Both the position numbers and the translations under genes were made by a program. This document shows, piece after piece, positions 1 through 8,160 of a stretch of 64,000 nucleotides of DNA (positions within the stretch are counted from its first letter, which is position 1; the number at the start of each line of letters is the position of its first letter). This DNA is from BQOK01 sp048388525. Its GTDB lineage: Bacteria > Bacillota > Clostridia > Oscillospirales > Ruminococcaceae. The DNA lies in assembly GCF_048388525.1 (NCBI RefSeq), contig NZ_DBGCTQ010000038.1, positions 62,001 to 126,000 of the forward strand, in the 5' to 3' direction. The notes under the pieces were generated by a model. That model saw only the letters and a program-made list of their open reading frames with translations. It made no database searches and had not been told where the DNA came from.

Positions 1-615
1 GCCCAGCCGGTCGGCTCCCAGCGCAATGAATTTCTCCATGTCTTCCACCGTGGAAATGCCGCCCGCCGCCTTGATCTTGCAGCGGCCGCGGCAGCACCGG
101 GCGAACAGTTCAATATCCGCAAAGGTGGCGCCCGCGATGGAAAAGCCGGTGCTGGTCTTGATGAAATCGGCGCCTGCCTCGCACACCAGGTCACACGTTT
201 TTTCTTTTTCCGCGTCGGTGAGCAGGCAGGTTTCGATGATAACCTTGAGCACCTTTGTGCCCACCGCCCGCTTCACGGCGGCGATCTCGTCCCGCACAAA
301 GTCATACTCGCCGTTTTTCAGCCGGCCGATATTGATCACCATATCCACCTCGGCGGCGCCGTTTTCAATGGCGGTGCGCGCCTCGAACACCTTGGTGGCG
401 GTGTCGGTGGCCCCCAGGGGGAAACCCACCACCGTGCATACCGGCACCGCGCCATGCAGGTACTCCGCAGCCTGCTTTACATATCCGGGGTTGATGCAGA
501 TCGAGGCGGTGTGGTGCTCCCTGGCCTCGTCGCAGATCGTTTGAATTTCCGGCCAGGTGGCGGCCGCGGTGAGCAGGGTGTGATCCACCCTGGCCAGGAT
601 GGCTTGTTTCTCCAT
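1..615 (-). CDS. deoC: Deoxyribose-phosphate aldolase, 3' end beyond window
   Basis: Cytosolic class I aldolase that cleaves 2-deoxyribose 5-phosphate to glyceraldehyde 3-phosphate and acetaldehyde, the last step of deoxynucleoside catabolism. I translated 205 residues from the ATG at 615; the frame is open to base 1, so about 15 C-terminal residues are missing. The Schiff-base lysine lies in DFIKTSTGF (K153), a catalytic-type Asp in EVDMVINIG (D91), and the phosphate-site glycines in KAAGGIST. The start is fixed by overlap with the stop of the 48-residue gene just upstream (TAATG), which implies translational coupling. The family assignment is secure. No other deoxynucleoside gene is visible on this side. 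Confidence 0.95.
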   Translation of the reverse strand, partial: MEKQAILARVDHTLLTAAATWPEIQTICDEAREHHTASICINPGYVKQAAEYLHGAVPVCTVVGFPLGATDTATKVFEARTAIENGAAEVDMVINIGRLKNGEYDFVRDEIAAVKRAVGTKVLKVIIETCLLTDAEKEKTCDLVCEAGADFIKTSTGFSIAGATFADIELFARCCRGRCKIKAAGGISTVEDMEKFIALGADRLG

Positions 616-761
616 TATTTGATGTGTCCCCCCAGCTTGCAGTTTTTGCACTGGCGGGCCTTGCTCATGCCAATGGCGCTGAACACGATGGCGGTCACCG
701 ACACGGCTGCGCCGATGATGCCCAGGATCAGCCCGGTGAGGCGAAATGCGAACCCTTTCAT
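615..761 (-). CDS. Small membrane peptide of 48 aa with C-terminal CxxC, coupled to deoC
   Basis: Predicted 48-residue protein. A hydrophobic segment (about residues 8-32, GLILGIIGAAVSVTAIVF) is followed by a short basic tail containing CKNC. The ATG at 761 has a good ribosome binding site (AGGAGG, five bases of T, then ATG), and the stop codon overlaps the deoC start by one base. It is therefore very probably the first gene of the deoC transcript. I do not recognise a family. The CxxC could bind metal or form a disulfide, but nothing in the sequence decides this. Confidence 0.7.
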   Translation of the reverse strand: MKGFAFRLTGLILGIIGAAVSVTAIVFSAIGMSKARQCKNCKLGGHIK

Positions 762-833
762 AAAAAGCCTCCTGTCGTTTTGTGGCCGCAGCGGCCCGCG
801 TTTGGCCGCGGATCGGCCATATTTTCTGGCTTT

Positions 834-842
834 AGTATACCA
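834..842 (-). promoter_or_regulatory. Extended -10 promoter for the small peptide-deoC transcript
   Basis: The minus strand carries TGG-TATACT (TGN extended -10), about 75 bases upstream of the 48-residue gene. No good -35 hexamer is visible 17 bases further up, which extended -10 promoters tolerate. Confidence 0.5.
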
Positions 843-891
843 CAGACCGGCCTGGCCCGCCACCCCCTTTTTATGGGGCAGACCTAGGTTT

Positions 892-1833
892 TCAAACGCC
901 ACTTTTTTCCCGTCGGCGGGCATACCGGCGCACCAGCAGCGGCGACAGGACCGCCGTGAGCACGGCGGCCATGGCAAGCTGGGCTGTGGCCGCAGCGGCG
1001 CCCGCGGTGTACTGCGGTATCAGCTGGGCCGCCATGGCCGGCACGGCGGTGGTCACCCCCGCCACATTGCACAGCGCAATGCCCGCGGTCCCGTCGCCTC
1101 CCAGCGCCAGCCGGTCCAGCAGCAACATTGCGGGCAGGCTTGCCGCCAGGAACAGCGCCGTCAGCAAAAGGCCCCCCGGCCCGGCCCGCAGCGCCGCGAT
1201 CAAATTGATCGAACTGCCCAGCCCAAGGCCGAGAAACGGCAGCAGGATCGCGCTGCCCGGCGCCACAAAAGCCGCCAGCTCCCGGTCCAGGTTCCCCAGC
1301 AGGATGCCCAGCACAAAGGGCACAAGCGCGACCAACAGGCTTTTGAGATCCGGCGTGGCGCCTGCGCTGACACACAGCACGAACAAGGGCAGCTGCGGCA
1401 CCCCCAGCAAATTCAGGGGTCCATAGGCCGCCCGCTGGCTCTCACCGCCGTACTGCTGCATCAGCGCCAGATACAGGCCCGGGTTGCAGCTGGCAAGCGC
1501 GGGCACCAGAGCCAGCTCGGTCAGGCCCCAAAGCCCTCCGCTCTGCCAGCGCCCCAGCGCCCAGCCCGCCAGGCAGGCCAGCCCTATCTTCACAAGGGCC
1601 GGCAGCAGGCTGCCACGCAGCGCCCCGGGGAGCTGCCTTACCCGGATCTGCGCGCCCGTGATGAAAAGCACCATACCGATGCAGGCCATCACCCCGCCGG
1701 AGGAACACACCGCCGTGACCGGCCCGCCCGCCAAAAGCGCGCCGGGCCACAGGGTGTTGATCACCGCAGCCAGCAGCATGGGCAGCAGCAAAAGCCCGCC
1801 CGGCACCACCCGCATCCCCCGGAGCAGTTTCAT
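892..1833 (-). CDS. kdgT: 2-keto-3-deoxygluconate permease (KdgT family)
   Basis: Integral membrane permease of the KdgT family (proton-coupled uptake of 2-keto-3-deoxygluconate or a related sugar acid). About ten hydrophobic segments span 313 residues. The N-terminal RVVPGGLLLLPMLLAAVINT and the FITGAQI segment are typical of the family. I prefer the second ATG (1833): AAAGGA lies nine bases upstream of it but directly abuts the first ATG (1842). No kdgK or kdgA is nearby, so the substrate is inferred from the family only. The gene sits between the ispH-rpsA terminator and the deoC promoter and is probably monocistronic. Confidence 0.85.
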   Translation of the reverse strand: MKLLRGMRVVPGGLLLLPMLLAAVINTLWPGALLAGGPVTAVCSSGGVMACIGMVLFITGAQIRVRQLPGALRGSLLPALVKIGLACLAGWALGRWQSGGLWGLTELALVPALASCNPGLYLALMQQYGGESQRAAYGPLNLLGVPQLPLFVLCVSAGATPDLKSLLVALVPFVLGILLGNLDRELAAFVAPGSAILLPFLGLGLGSSINLIAALRAGPGGLLLTALFLAASLPAMLLLDRLALGGDGTAGIALCNVAGVTTAVPAMAAQLIPQYTAGAAAATAQLAMAAVLTAVLSPLLVRRYARRREKSGV

Positions 1834-1854
1834 TGCCCCCATTCCTTTCTTGCC

Positions 1855-1889
1855 AAAAAAGGCCGCCCGGAAAACTCCGCGCGGCCTTT
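1855..1889 (-). terminator. Rho-independent terminator after ispH-rpsA
   Basis: On the minus strand, AAAGGCCGC pairs with GCGGCC, followed by TTTTTT, directly after the ispH-rpsA stop and before kdgT. A clear stem with a U tract. Confidence 0.8.
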
Positions 1890-1905
1890 ACATGTTTTAC
1901 GAAAA

Positions 1906-3840
1906 TTAATCTTCGCCCTCTTCGGCCTGCTCGTCGTCGTTCAGCAGAGCCTTCATGGACAGGCTGATGCGCTTTTTGTCAAAATCGACGTCCAGCAGCT
2001 TCACATTCACCTCGTCGCCGACCTTCAGCACATCGCTGACCTTTTCCACCCGCTCGTTGCTGATCTCACTGATGTGCACCAAACCGTCGATGCCGGGCAG
2101 GATGCGCACAAACGCGCCGAACTTGGTGATGCTCACCACCGGGGCGGTAAAGGTGCTGCCGATGGGGTAATCGGTCTTGAGCTGCTCCCAGGGGTTATCC
2201 TCGGCCTTTTTGAAGCCCAGGCTCACCTTGTGATTCTCGGGATCCAGCGCCTTCACGTACACCTCAATGGTATCGCCCACACTCACCACTTCGCTGGGGT
2301 GCTTGATGCGGTTCCAGGAAAGCTCGCTGATATGGCACAGGCCATCCACGCCGCCAATGTCCACAAAGGCGCCGTAGGCGGTCAGGCTCTTCACCACGCC
2401 GGTGTAGGTCTTGCCCACCTCCACGTCGGCCCAGAATGCCTCGCGCTTGGCGGCATTGGCCTCAGCGGTAACCTTGTTGATGGAGCCCACGATCTTGCGG
2501 CCCGCACACTCGGTGATAACCAGCCTGACGTTCTGTTTCACCAGGGCGTTGATGTCCTCGTCCCGGCGCATGGTGGCCTGGCTGCGGGGCACAAACACCT
2601 TTACCCCCTTGACCAGCGCGATCACGCCGCCCTTGTTGGTCTCGGTGACCACGCCTTCCATCACGGTGCCGTCCTCGGCGGCCTTGGCCACCTCTTCCAT
2701 GCCCTTGCGGGCCTCCAGCTTTTTACGGGACAGGTAGGCAACGCCTTCCTGATCGTTTACTTTTTCCACGACGAGGTCCAGCTTGTCCCCAACCTTGACC
2801 ATGTCTTCCACGCGGATCGCGGGGTCGTCGGTGAGTTCACTCAGTTTTACAAAACCGGTGTGCTTGGTGCCGATATCCACCTGCACCTCGTTGGGTGTAA
2901 CGCTGGTAACAGTGCCCTCCACTACCTTGCCTGCAAACACAGGCTTGAGATTCGCTTCGCTTTCGGCGAACATCTCCGCAAAGCTCATCTCGTCACGGAT
3001 TTCTTCACTCATACTGTTAAGTACCTCCTCAATTATAGACGACGGCGTGGAAGCCCCCGCTGTAACGCCCACCGTATTCACGCCCTGGAACCATTCGGCC
3101 TTCAGCTCGCTTGCTGTCTCGACCGTGACAGCCCGGGTGTGCTTTTCGGCGACCCTGACCAGCTTTTGGGTGTTGGAGGAATGATGACCACCAATGACGA
3201 CCATCAGGTCGCACCGCTGGCTGAGGTCCTCCGCTTCCTGTTGCCTCGCCCACGTCGCACTACATATTGTATCAAAAATTTTGGCGTTTGTATAGCCTTT
3301 TTTTATAAAGCTTGTGCATTCTAACCATTTTGTTACCTGAAACGTGGTTTGTGCCACCACAAATATCCCATTTTCGCCATTTTTAGGCCCGGGCCATGCT
3401 TCCAATTCAGCCAAATCAGCAAAAATGAATACCTCGCCGGCTGTGTGGCCTGCAATGCCCTGCACCTCCGGGTGGGCCTTGTCGCCCGCCACAAGCAGGG
3501 TTCTGCCCTCCTCGCTGGCCTGTTTCGCAATGCGGTGAATCTTGGCCACGAAAGGGCAGGTCGCGTCGTGGCAAACAAGCCCCGCCGCCCGGATCTCATC
3601 GTACACCGAAGCGGGCACCCCATGGCTGCGCACCACCACCTCGTATCCGGCGGGCACCCCCGCCACCGAAGGGGCGGTCACCACACCCCGCGCTTCCAGG
3701 TCCGCCACACACTGGGGGTTATGGATGAGCGGCCCCAGCGTGGCCACCCTGTGGCCCCCCTCCACCAGCTCATAAGTAAGCTTTACCGCCCGGTCCACCC
3801 CAAAGCAGAATCCGGCGGTCTTGGCTTTGACGATCTGCAA
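1906..3840 (-). CDS. ispH-rpsA: HMB-PP reductase (IspH) fused to ribosomal protein S1
   Basis: Bifunctional 644-residue protein. Residues 1-285 are IspH (LytB), the 4Fe-4S reductase making IPP and DMAPP in the MEP isoprenoid pathway. The cluster cysteines are C12 (GFCFG), C95 (HDATC) and C193 (DTIC), and the GGHHSSNT and AGASTP substrate motifs are present. From about residue 304 there are four S1 RNA-binding domains, at roughly 304-375, 390-455, 475-545 and 560-635, the last two with the classic YGAFVDIG/FGAFVRI and HISE signatures. The fusion is known in Clostridia. The start is a TTG, preceded eight bases upstream by a strong AGGAGG. plsC ends 13 bases upstream, so the gene is last in a baiN-cmk-plsC-ispH-rpsA run. 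Confidence 0.96.
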   Translation of the reverse strand: MQIVKAKTAGFCFGVDRAVKLTYELVEGGHRVATLGPLIHNPQCVADLEARGVVTAPSVAGVPAGYEVVVRSHGVPASVYDEIRAAGLVCHDATCPFVAKIHRIAKQASEEGRTLLVAGDKAHPEVQGIAGHTAGEVFIFADLAELEAWPGPKNGENGIFVVAQTTFQVTKWLECTSFIKKGYTNAKIFDTICSATWARQQEAEDLSQRCDLMVVIGGHHSSNTQKLVRVAEKHTRAVTVETASELKAEWFQGVNTVGVTAGASTPSSIIEEVLNSMSEEIRDEMSFAEMFAESEANLKPVFAGKVVEGTVTSVTPNEVQVDIGTKHTGFVKLSELTDDPAIRVEDMVKVGDKLDLVVEKVNDQEGVAYLSRKKLEARKGMEEVAKAAEDGTVMEGVVTETNKGGVIALVKGVKVFVPRSQATMRRDEDINALVKQNVRLVITECAGRKIVGSINKVTAEANAAKREAFWADVEVGKTYTGVVKSLTAYGAFVDIGGVDGLCHISELSWNRIKHPSEVVSVGDTIEVYVKALDPENHKVSLGFKKAEDNPWEQLKTDYPIGSTFTAPVVSITKFGAFVRILPGIDGLVHISEISNERVEKVSDVLKVGDEVNVKLLDVDFDKKRISLSMKALLNDDEQAEEGED

Positions 3841-3853
3841 AAGGCAAGCCTCC

Positions 3854-4471
3854 TTATTGGAACTTGTTTTCCTGGTAAAGCTGCTCCCAGGCGTCCAGCA
3901 GCAGCTGCTTGTTCTGCCGCAGCTTTGCGGCAGAACGCACCTCGCCCAGCTCCAGCTCTCCCGCGGGGATGGGCTTGCCGAAGCACACCCGCACCCGGCT
4001 GAACAGTTTCATCTGGCCCCGGCTGTAAATGATGCGGCAGGGCACCATATCCGCCCCGGCGGCGCTGGCCACCACAAAGGCCCCGCTCTTCAGCCGGCCG
4101 GGCTGGCCCGTCTTGGAGCGGGTTCCCTCCGGGAAGATGAGCAGGCCCTGACCCTGCCGGACCTTTTGGATCACCCCATCAATGGTGGCGGTATCGCCCT
4201 TGCCGCGCTCCACACCAAACACGCCCACATGGTTGAAGAACCAGGTGATGAACGGGTTCACGTGCATGAGTTCCTCCTTGGCCATCACCAGCATCCGCCT
4301 GCCCCAAAACCGGGCGATGACCACAAACACCGGGTCGATGGCCGAGATGTGATTGGGGGCCAGCACAAACCCCCGCCCGTCTTTCGGCAGGTTTTCCCGG
4401 CCCACCACCTTGATGGCAAAGACCAGGTGCCAGATTACCCAGGCCAGGGTGACGACGATCGCATAAAACAT
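3854..4471 (-). CDS. plsC: 1-acyl-sn-glycerol-3-phosphate acyltransferase
   Basis: Membrane-associated acyltransferase that converts lysophosphatidic acid to phosphatidic acid in phospholipid synthesis. At 205 residues it has the usual length for clostridial PlsC. An N-terminal hydrophobic segment (residues 1-18) is followed by the catalytic NHxxxxD box (NHISAIDP, H41 and D46) and the glycerophosphate-binding block FPEGTRS. It lies between cmk (25 bases upstream) and ispH-rpsA (13 bases downstream) on the same strand, a conserved clostridial order. Confidence 0.93.
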   Translation of the reverse strand: MFYAIVVTLAWVIWHLVFAIKVVGRENLPKDGRGFVLAPNHISAIDPVFVVIARFWGRRMLVMAKEELMHVNPFITWFFNHVGVFGVERGKGDTATIDGVIQKVRQGQGLLIFPEGTRSKTGQPGRLKSGAFVVASAAGADMVPCRIIYSRGQMKLFSRVRVCFGKPIPAGELELGEVRSAAKLRQNKQLLLDAWEQLYQENKFQ

Positions 4472-4496
4472 GGCGTAAGTACCCCTTTTTACAAAT

Positions 4497-5159
4497 TCAA
4501 ATGCGGGCCAGAATAATTGCCTTGAGCGCCTGGAAGCTCTGCTCGAAATCCAGCTCGCTGGTATCCACTAAAACCGCGTCCGGCGCCTGCCGCAGCGGTG
4601 CCGCCGCACGCTCGGTATCCTGCCGGTCGCGCCGGCAGATGTCGGCCAAAACCGTATCGTAATCGGCCGTCTGGCCTTTCTGCCGAAGCTGGGCCAGCCG
4701 CCGCGCCGCGCGGGCCTCGGCGCTCGCCGTTAAAAAGATCTTCACCGTGGCGTTTGGCAGGATCACGGTGCCGATGTCCCGCCCGTCCATAAGCAGGTCA
4801 TGGGTGCGGGCCAGCCGGCGCTGCAGCTCCAGCAAAAAGTCGCGCACCCCCTGGTGGGCCGACACTCCGCTGGCCGCCATGCCCACCGCCTCGGTGCGAA
4901 TCGCCTCGCTCACGTCCTCGCCGTTCAAAAACACCCGCTGGGCGCCGCCCACATAGGCAAGCTCGATCCGGATGCCCGGCAGAAGGGCCAGCACCGCGGC
5001 GGCGTCCTGCGGGTCCGCCCCGGCGCGCAGCGCGTACAGGCCGATGGCCCGGTACATGGCCCCGGTGTCCACATACAAATACCCAAGCTCCTTTGCCAGC
5101 CGCTTGGCCAGGCTGGACTTTCCGGCCCCGGAGGGCCCGTCAATGGCAACAGAAATCAT
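4497..5159 (-). CDS. cmk: Cytidylate kinase
   Basis: Phosphorylates CMP and dCMP with ATP in pyrimidine salvage. The frame stays open upstream to about 5321, but the real start is the ATG at 5159. From there the protein has the expected 220 residues and begins directly with the P-loop (AIDGPSGAGKSS, residues 5-16). The CMP-binding DTGAMYRAIGLYA and the MDGRDIGTVILPNA block are both intact. It is co-directional with baiN-like upstream and plsC downstream. Confidence 0.95.
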   Translation of the reverse strand: MISVAIDGPSGAGKSSLAKRLAKELGYLYVDTGAMYRAIGLYALRAGADPQDAAAVLALLPGIRIELAYVGGAQRVFLNGEDVSEAIRTEAVGMAASGVSAHQGVRDFLLELQRRLARTHDLLMDGRDIGTVILPNATVKIFLTASAEARAARRLAQLRQKGQTADYDTVLADICRRDRQDTERAAAPLRQAPDAVLVDTSELDFEQSFQALKAIILARI

Positions 5160-5226
5160 AACAGCACAACTCCCAAAATCGTTTTGAAACGCCGCCTGCA
5201 GCGCGCCGCCCCGGCGGGCCCTGCCC

Positions 5227-6438
5227 TCACAGCGCCCGCGCGGCCGCCTGGGCGGTGCACCAGGCGATCTGCAGGTTGTACCCGCCGGTGTAGGCGTCCA
5301 GGTCCAGCACCTCGCCCGCAAAGAAAAGCCCGGGGCAGAGCTTGGACTGCATGGTGCGGGGATCCACTTGCTTCACGCTCACCCCGCCTGCGGTAATTAC
5401 CGCGTGCGCCAGATCCCCCCTTCGGGCGATGGGCACCTCCCAGCGCTTGATGAGCCGCACCAAAGCCTGCTTTTTCTCTTTTGTGATCTGGTTTGCATGG
5501 GTGGCTGGGTCCACGCCCCAGCGCTCCACCATGACCGGCTGCATGCTGGCAGGCAGCAGCTTTGCAAGGGCGCCCTGGGCGCTCTTGTTCGCCAAAAGCG
5601 CAAAATCATTTGTGATGCGCTGGTAGAGCTGCTCGCCGCTCAGCGCAGGCTTCAGGTCGATTCCGGCGCTCCAGGTGTGCTTTTCCATGTCTTTGATGTA
5701 GCTGGAGGCCGAGAGGGTGAGCGGTCCCGAGATGCCGAAGTGGGTAAACAGCATTTCCCCCAGCTCGCTGTACACTGGTTTTGCGTCCCGGTAAAGGGTC
5801 AGGGTCACGTTGCGCAGCGAAAGGCCCATCATCTTTTTACAGGCGGGGTCCGGGCTCACTAGGCTGCAAAGGCTCGGCACAGGCGGCACAATGGTGTGTC
5901 CCGCCTGTTTTGCCAGCTTGTAGCCGTCCCCGGTGGAACCGGTGCCCGGGTAGGAAACGCCCCCCGTGGCCACCAGCACCGCATCCGCCAAAAAGGTTCG
6001 GCCCTCTTTGGTGCGAACGCCCGCGCAGCGGCCGCTTTCCAGCAGGAGCTCCCGCGCGCTGCCCGCCTCAAACCGCGCGCCGGCCGCGTAGCGCAAAAGG
6101 GCGGCGCGCACATCCTCGGCCCGGTCGCTCACAGGGAACACCCGGCGGCCCCGTTCGGTCTTGAGCGGCACGCCCAGCCGCTCGAACAAGTCCATGGCCC
6201 TGGCCGGCGGAAAGGCGTACAGCGCCGAGTAGAGAAAGCGGGGGTTGGTGCGCACATTCTGCAAAAAGGTCTCCTCGCCGCAGTTGTTGGTCAGGTTGCA
6301 GCGGCCTTTTCCGGTGACCAGGATCTTTTTCCCCGGCAGCCCGCTGTGCTCCAAAAGGGTCACGGCATGGCCGCTTTCCAGCGCGGCGCCGGCGGCCATC
6401 AGCCCCGCGGCGCCCGCCCCAACGATCAGCAGGTTCAC
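5227..6438 (-). CDS. BaiN/RdsA-family NAD(P)/FAD-dependent oxidoreductase (HI0933-like)
   Basis: 403-residue flavoprotein of the HI0933/YhiN/BaiN family. The N-terminal Rossmann motif is VGAGAAGLMAAGAAL (residues 6-20), followed by the family hallmark GKKILVTGKGRCNLTN (about 37-52). A second nucleotide-binding block occurs near GGVSYPGTGSTGDGY, and the FAD-binding C-terminus is GEVLDLDAYTGGYNLQIA. The physiological substrate of most members is unknown; some members are linked to bile-acid dehydroxylation, but the family name alone does not prove that here. The start is a GTG overlapping the TGA of the upstream membrane-protein gene (GTGA), so translation is probably coupled. cmk lies 67 bases downstream. 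Confidence 0.9.
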   Translation of the reverse strand: MNLLIVGAGAAGLMAAGAALESGHAVTLLEHSGLPGKKILVTGKGRCNLTNNCGEETFLQNVRTNPRFLYSALYAFPPARAMDLFERLGVPLKTERGRRVFPVSDRAEDVRAALLRYAAGARFEAGSARELLLESGRCAGVRTKEGRTFLADAVLVATGGVSYPGTGSTGDGYKLAKQAGHTIVPPVPSLCSLVSPDPACKKMMGLSLRNVTLTLYRDAKPVYSELGEMLFTHFGISGPLTLSASSYIKDMEKHTWSAGIDLKPALSGEQLYQRITNDFALLANKSAQGALAKLLPASMQPVMVERWGVDPATHANQITKEKKQALVRLIKRWEVPIARRGDLAHAVITAGGVSVKQVDPRTMQSKLCPGLFFAGEVLDLDAYTGGYNLQIAWCTAQAAARAL

Positions 6439-8126
6439 TGGTTTTTCCTCCAGGCGGTCAGCACCGCCCCCGCGCTGAACAAAAGCAGCAGCGGGTGCAC
6501 GGTGGAAAGATACATGGCATAGGTGCCAATGTTAAAGCTGGCGACCTCCATGAACGCGATCATAAAACAGCGCAGCAGCGCCATACCCAAAAGCCCGCCC
6601 AAAAGCGCCCAGAGCAGCGCTTTGCCCTGGGGCAGGGCCCTTTGCTTTTTTTGGCGCAGCAGCGCCATACCCTGCCGTCCCCACACAAAAAGCGCGGCGG
6701 TGAACAGCAGCGGCACAAGGGCGGCATAAACGGCGCGCACCAGCTCCAGGAACAGGTAAACCGCTTTTTGCAGCGGGCTGTAGTAGGGCAGGGCGGTGCC
6801 CGCCTGGGCCGCCGCGTTGGCCCGTTCTCCGAGATACCCCTCCCACAGGGCCTGATCCTCAGGCAGAAGAAGCGACATATTCTGCGCGTCATACGGCTCG
6901 CACCCCCGGAAGGTGAGGCTGTAACCCAGGCTTTTGAAGCCCTCGGCCAGCACCGGGCCCACATATTCGGCCCGGATGGGGGGCGCGGTGCCGGTGCGGC
7001 GGCCGCCCTGGCTTGCAAGGAAGCCGGAATCGCATAAAGCGTTGATCCTGTCGGCCACCGCCTGCCAATACGCCCTGGCGCCGGGGGCCGAGTCGTAGAC
7101 CCCCTCGTACCAGGCGGCCTTGCGCAGGGCCCAATAAAAGCTGCCGGACTGGTAGTCCCCCAGCGCTTCATTCCGAAAGCTGTTCTGCAGGTCCTCGTCC
7201 TCCTCCAGCCAGTATTCCAGCGGCGCCAGCTCCGGCACCTCCGCGTAAAGCTTTGCCCGCACGTCGGCCGGCACGCTCACCAACGGCTGCCATTGCCCGG
7301 GTGCGACCCGGGTCATGGCGCCGATCGCCGCGGCAAAGCTGCCGGAAGAAAAATCGCTCACCGCAAACACCCCGTACCATGCGTAATTGGCGGCGCTGAA
7401 TGCCAGCACGCCCGCCGCCAAAAAGCCAAAGGGCACGGCCAGCGCCGCACAGCGGCGCAGCTTTTGAACCCCGCTGCCCTTGTCCCGCAGGGCGGTGATG
7501 GCCAAAATCAGGCTGCCCGCCGCCGCAAAGGGCAAAAGCCAGGCGCCGTCCTCGCGGGTGAGCCAGGCAAGGGCCAGCCCCACACCCGAAAGACACAGCC
7601 AGGGAAGCCCTTTTTTAAAAGGTTCGCGGCAGCGCAGCGCGTAGCCGCACAGGCCCGCAAAAAACAGCATGCACAGGGCCGGAAAAATATTGTCGCGGTA
7701 GACCCGCAGGGTAAACACAGCGCTTACTGCCGGGCTCATCGCCAGCAAAAGGAACACCAAAAAACGGCTTTTATTGCGCCGCAGCGCCGGGGCAAAGGCC
7801 AGGGCCGAAGCCAAGGCCGCGCCGCAGGCCAGCAGCTGCCCCGCCGCGAGATACGGCAGATGCAGCGCATTGCACAGGCTGAGCCACACCGCGAAGAACA
7901 TATGTTTTGACAGGGTGAGCCAGTCATAAGGGCCCAGCCACTGCCCGGCTGTGATGCTCTGGGCCGCCCGGAACATCATCTCATCGTCCACCGGGGCGCC
8001 GCCCACCCAAACATAGATCATCTGGAACCGGCTCAGCACCACCTTGGCCAGCACCACCAGCGCCACTGCAGCCCAAAAGGCCCGGCGGCTCATATCTGTT
8101 TCAACGATTCTTTTCAGTCTCTGCAA
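6435..8126 (-). CDS. Polytopic membrane protein, GT-C/glycosyltransferase-39-like
   Basis: 563 residues with about ten to twelve hydrophobic segments. The first loop carries an acidic pair in GGAPVDDEMMFRAAQ, placed as the catalytic Asp of GT-C (ArnT/PMT-like) lipid-linked sugar transferases is. GQWLGPYDWLTLSKH follows. This suggests transfer of a sugar from a polyprenyl carrier, but I see no decisive family motif. I chose a TTG start at 8126 because AGGAG lies seven bases upstream. The longer frame would start inside the preceding GT2 gene, and the next ATG (8093) has no ribosome binding site. The stop overlaps the GTG of the BaiN-like gene. Confidence 0.7.
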   Translation of the reverse strand: MQRLKRIVETDMSRRAFWAAVALVVLAKVVLSRFQMIYVWVGGAPVDDEMMFRAAQSITAGQWLGPYDWLTLSKHMFFAVWLSLCNALHLPYLAAGQLLACGAALASALAFAPALRRNKSRFLVFLLLAMSPAVSAVFTLRVYRDNIFPALCMLFFAGLCGYALRCREPFKKGLPWLCLSGVGLALAWLTREDGAWLLPFAAAGSLILAITALRDKGSGVQKLRRCAALAVPFGFLAAGVLAFSAANYAWYGVFAVSDFSSGSFAAAIGAMTRVAPGQWQPLVSVPADVRAKLYAEVPELAPLEYWLEEDEDLQNSFRNEALGDYQSGSFYWALRKAAWYEGVYDSAPGARAYWQAVADRINALCDSGFLASQGGRRTGTAPPIRAEYVGPVLAEGFKSLGYSLTFRGCEPYDAQNMSLLLPEDQALWEGYLGERANAAAQAGTALPYYSPLQKAVYLFLELVRAVYAALVPLLFTAALFVWGRQGMALLRQKKQRALPQGKALLWALLGGLLGMALLRCFMIAFMEVASFNIGTYAMYLSTVHPLLLLFSAGAVLTAWRKNQ

Positions 8127-8160
8127 CGGGCCGCTCCTTTGGGCCGGGCAAGCTTCCCGG

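Noticed and set aside
454..3324. A 956-residue plus-strand open frame antisense to kdgT and ispH-rpsA
   Set aside because: Low-complexity, Gln/His/Arg-rich translation, no ribosome binding site or motif; it is the GC-rich shadow of secure genes on the minus strand.
5227..6438. Bile acid dehydroxylation enzyme BaiN
   Set aside because: The family is broad and housekeeping-like in this position next to cmk; no other bai gene is present.
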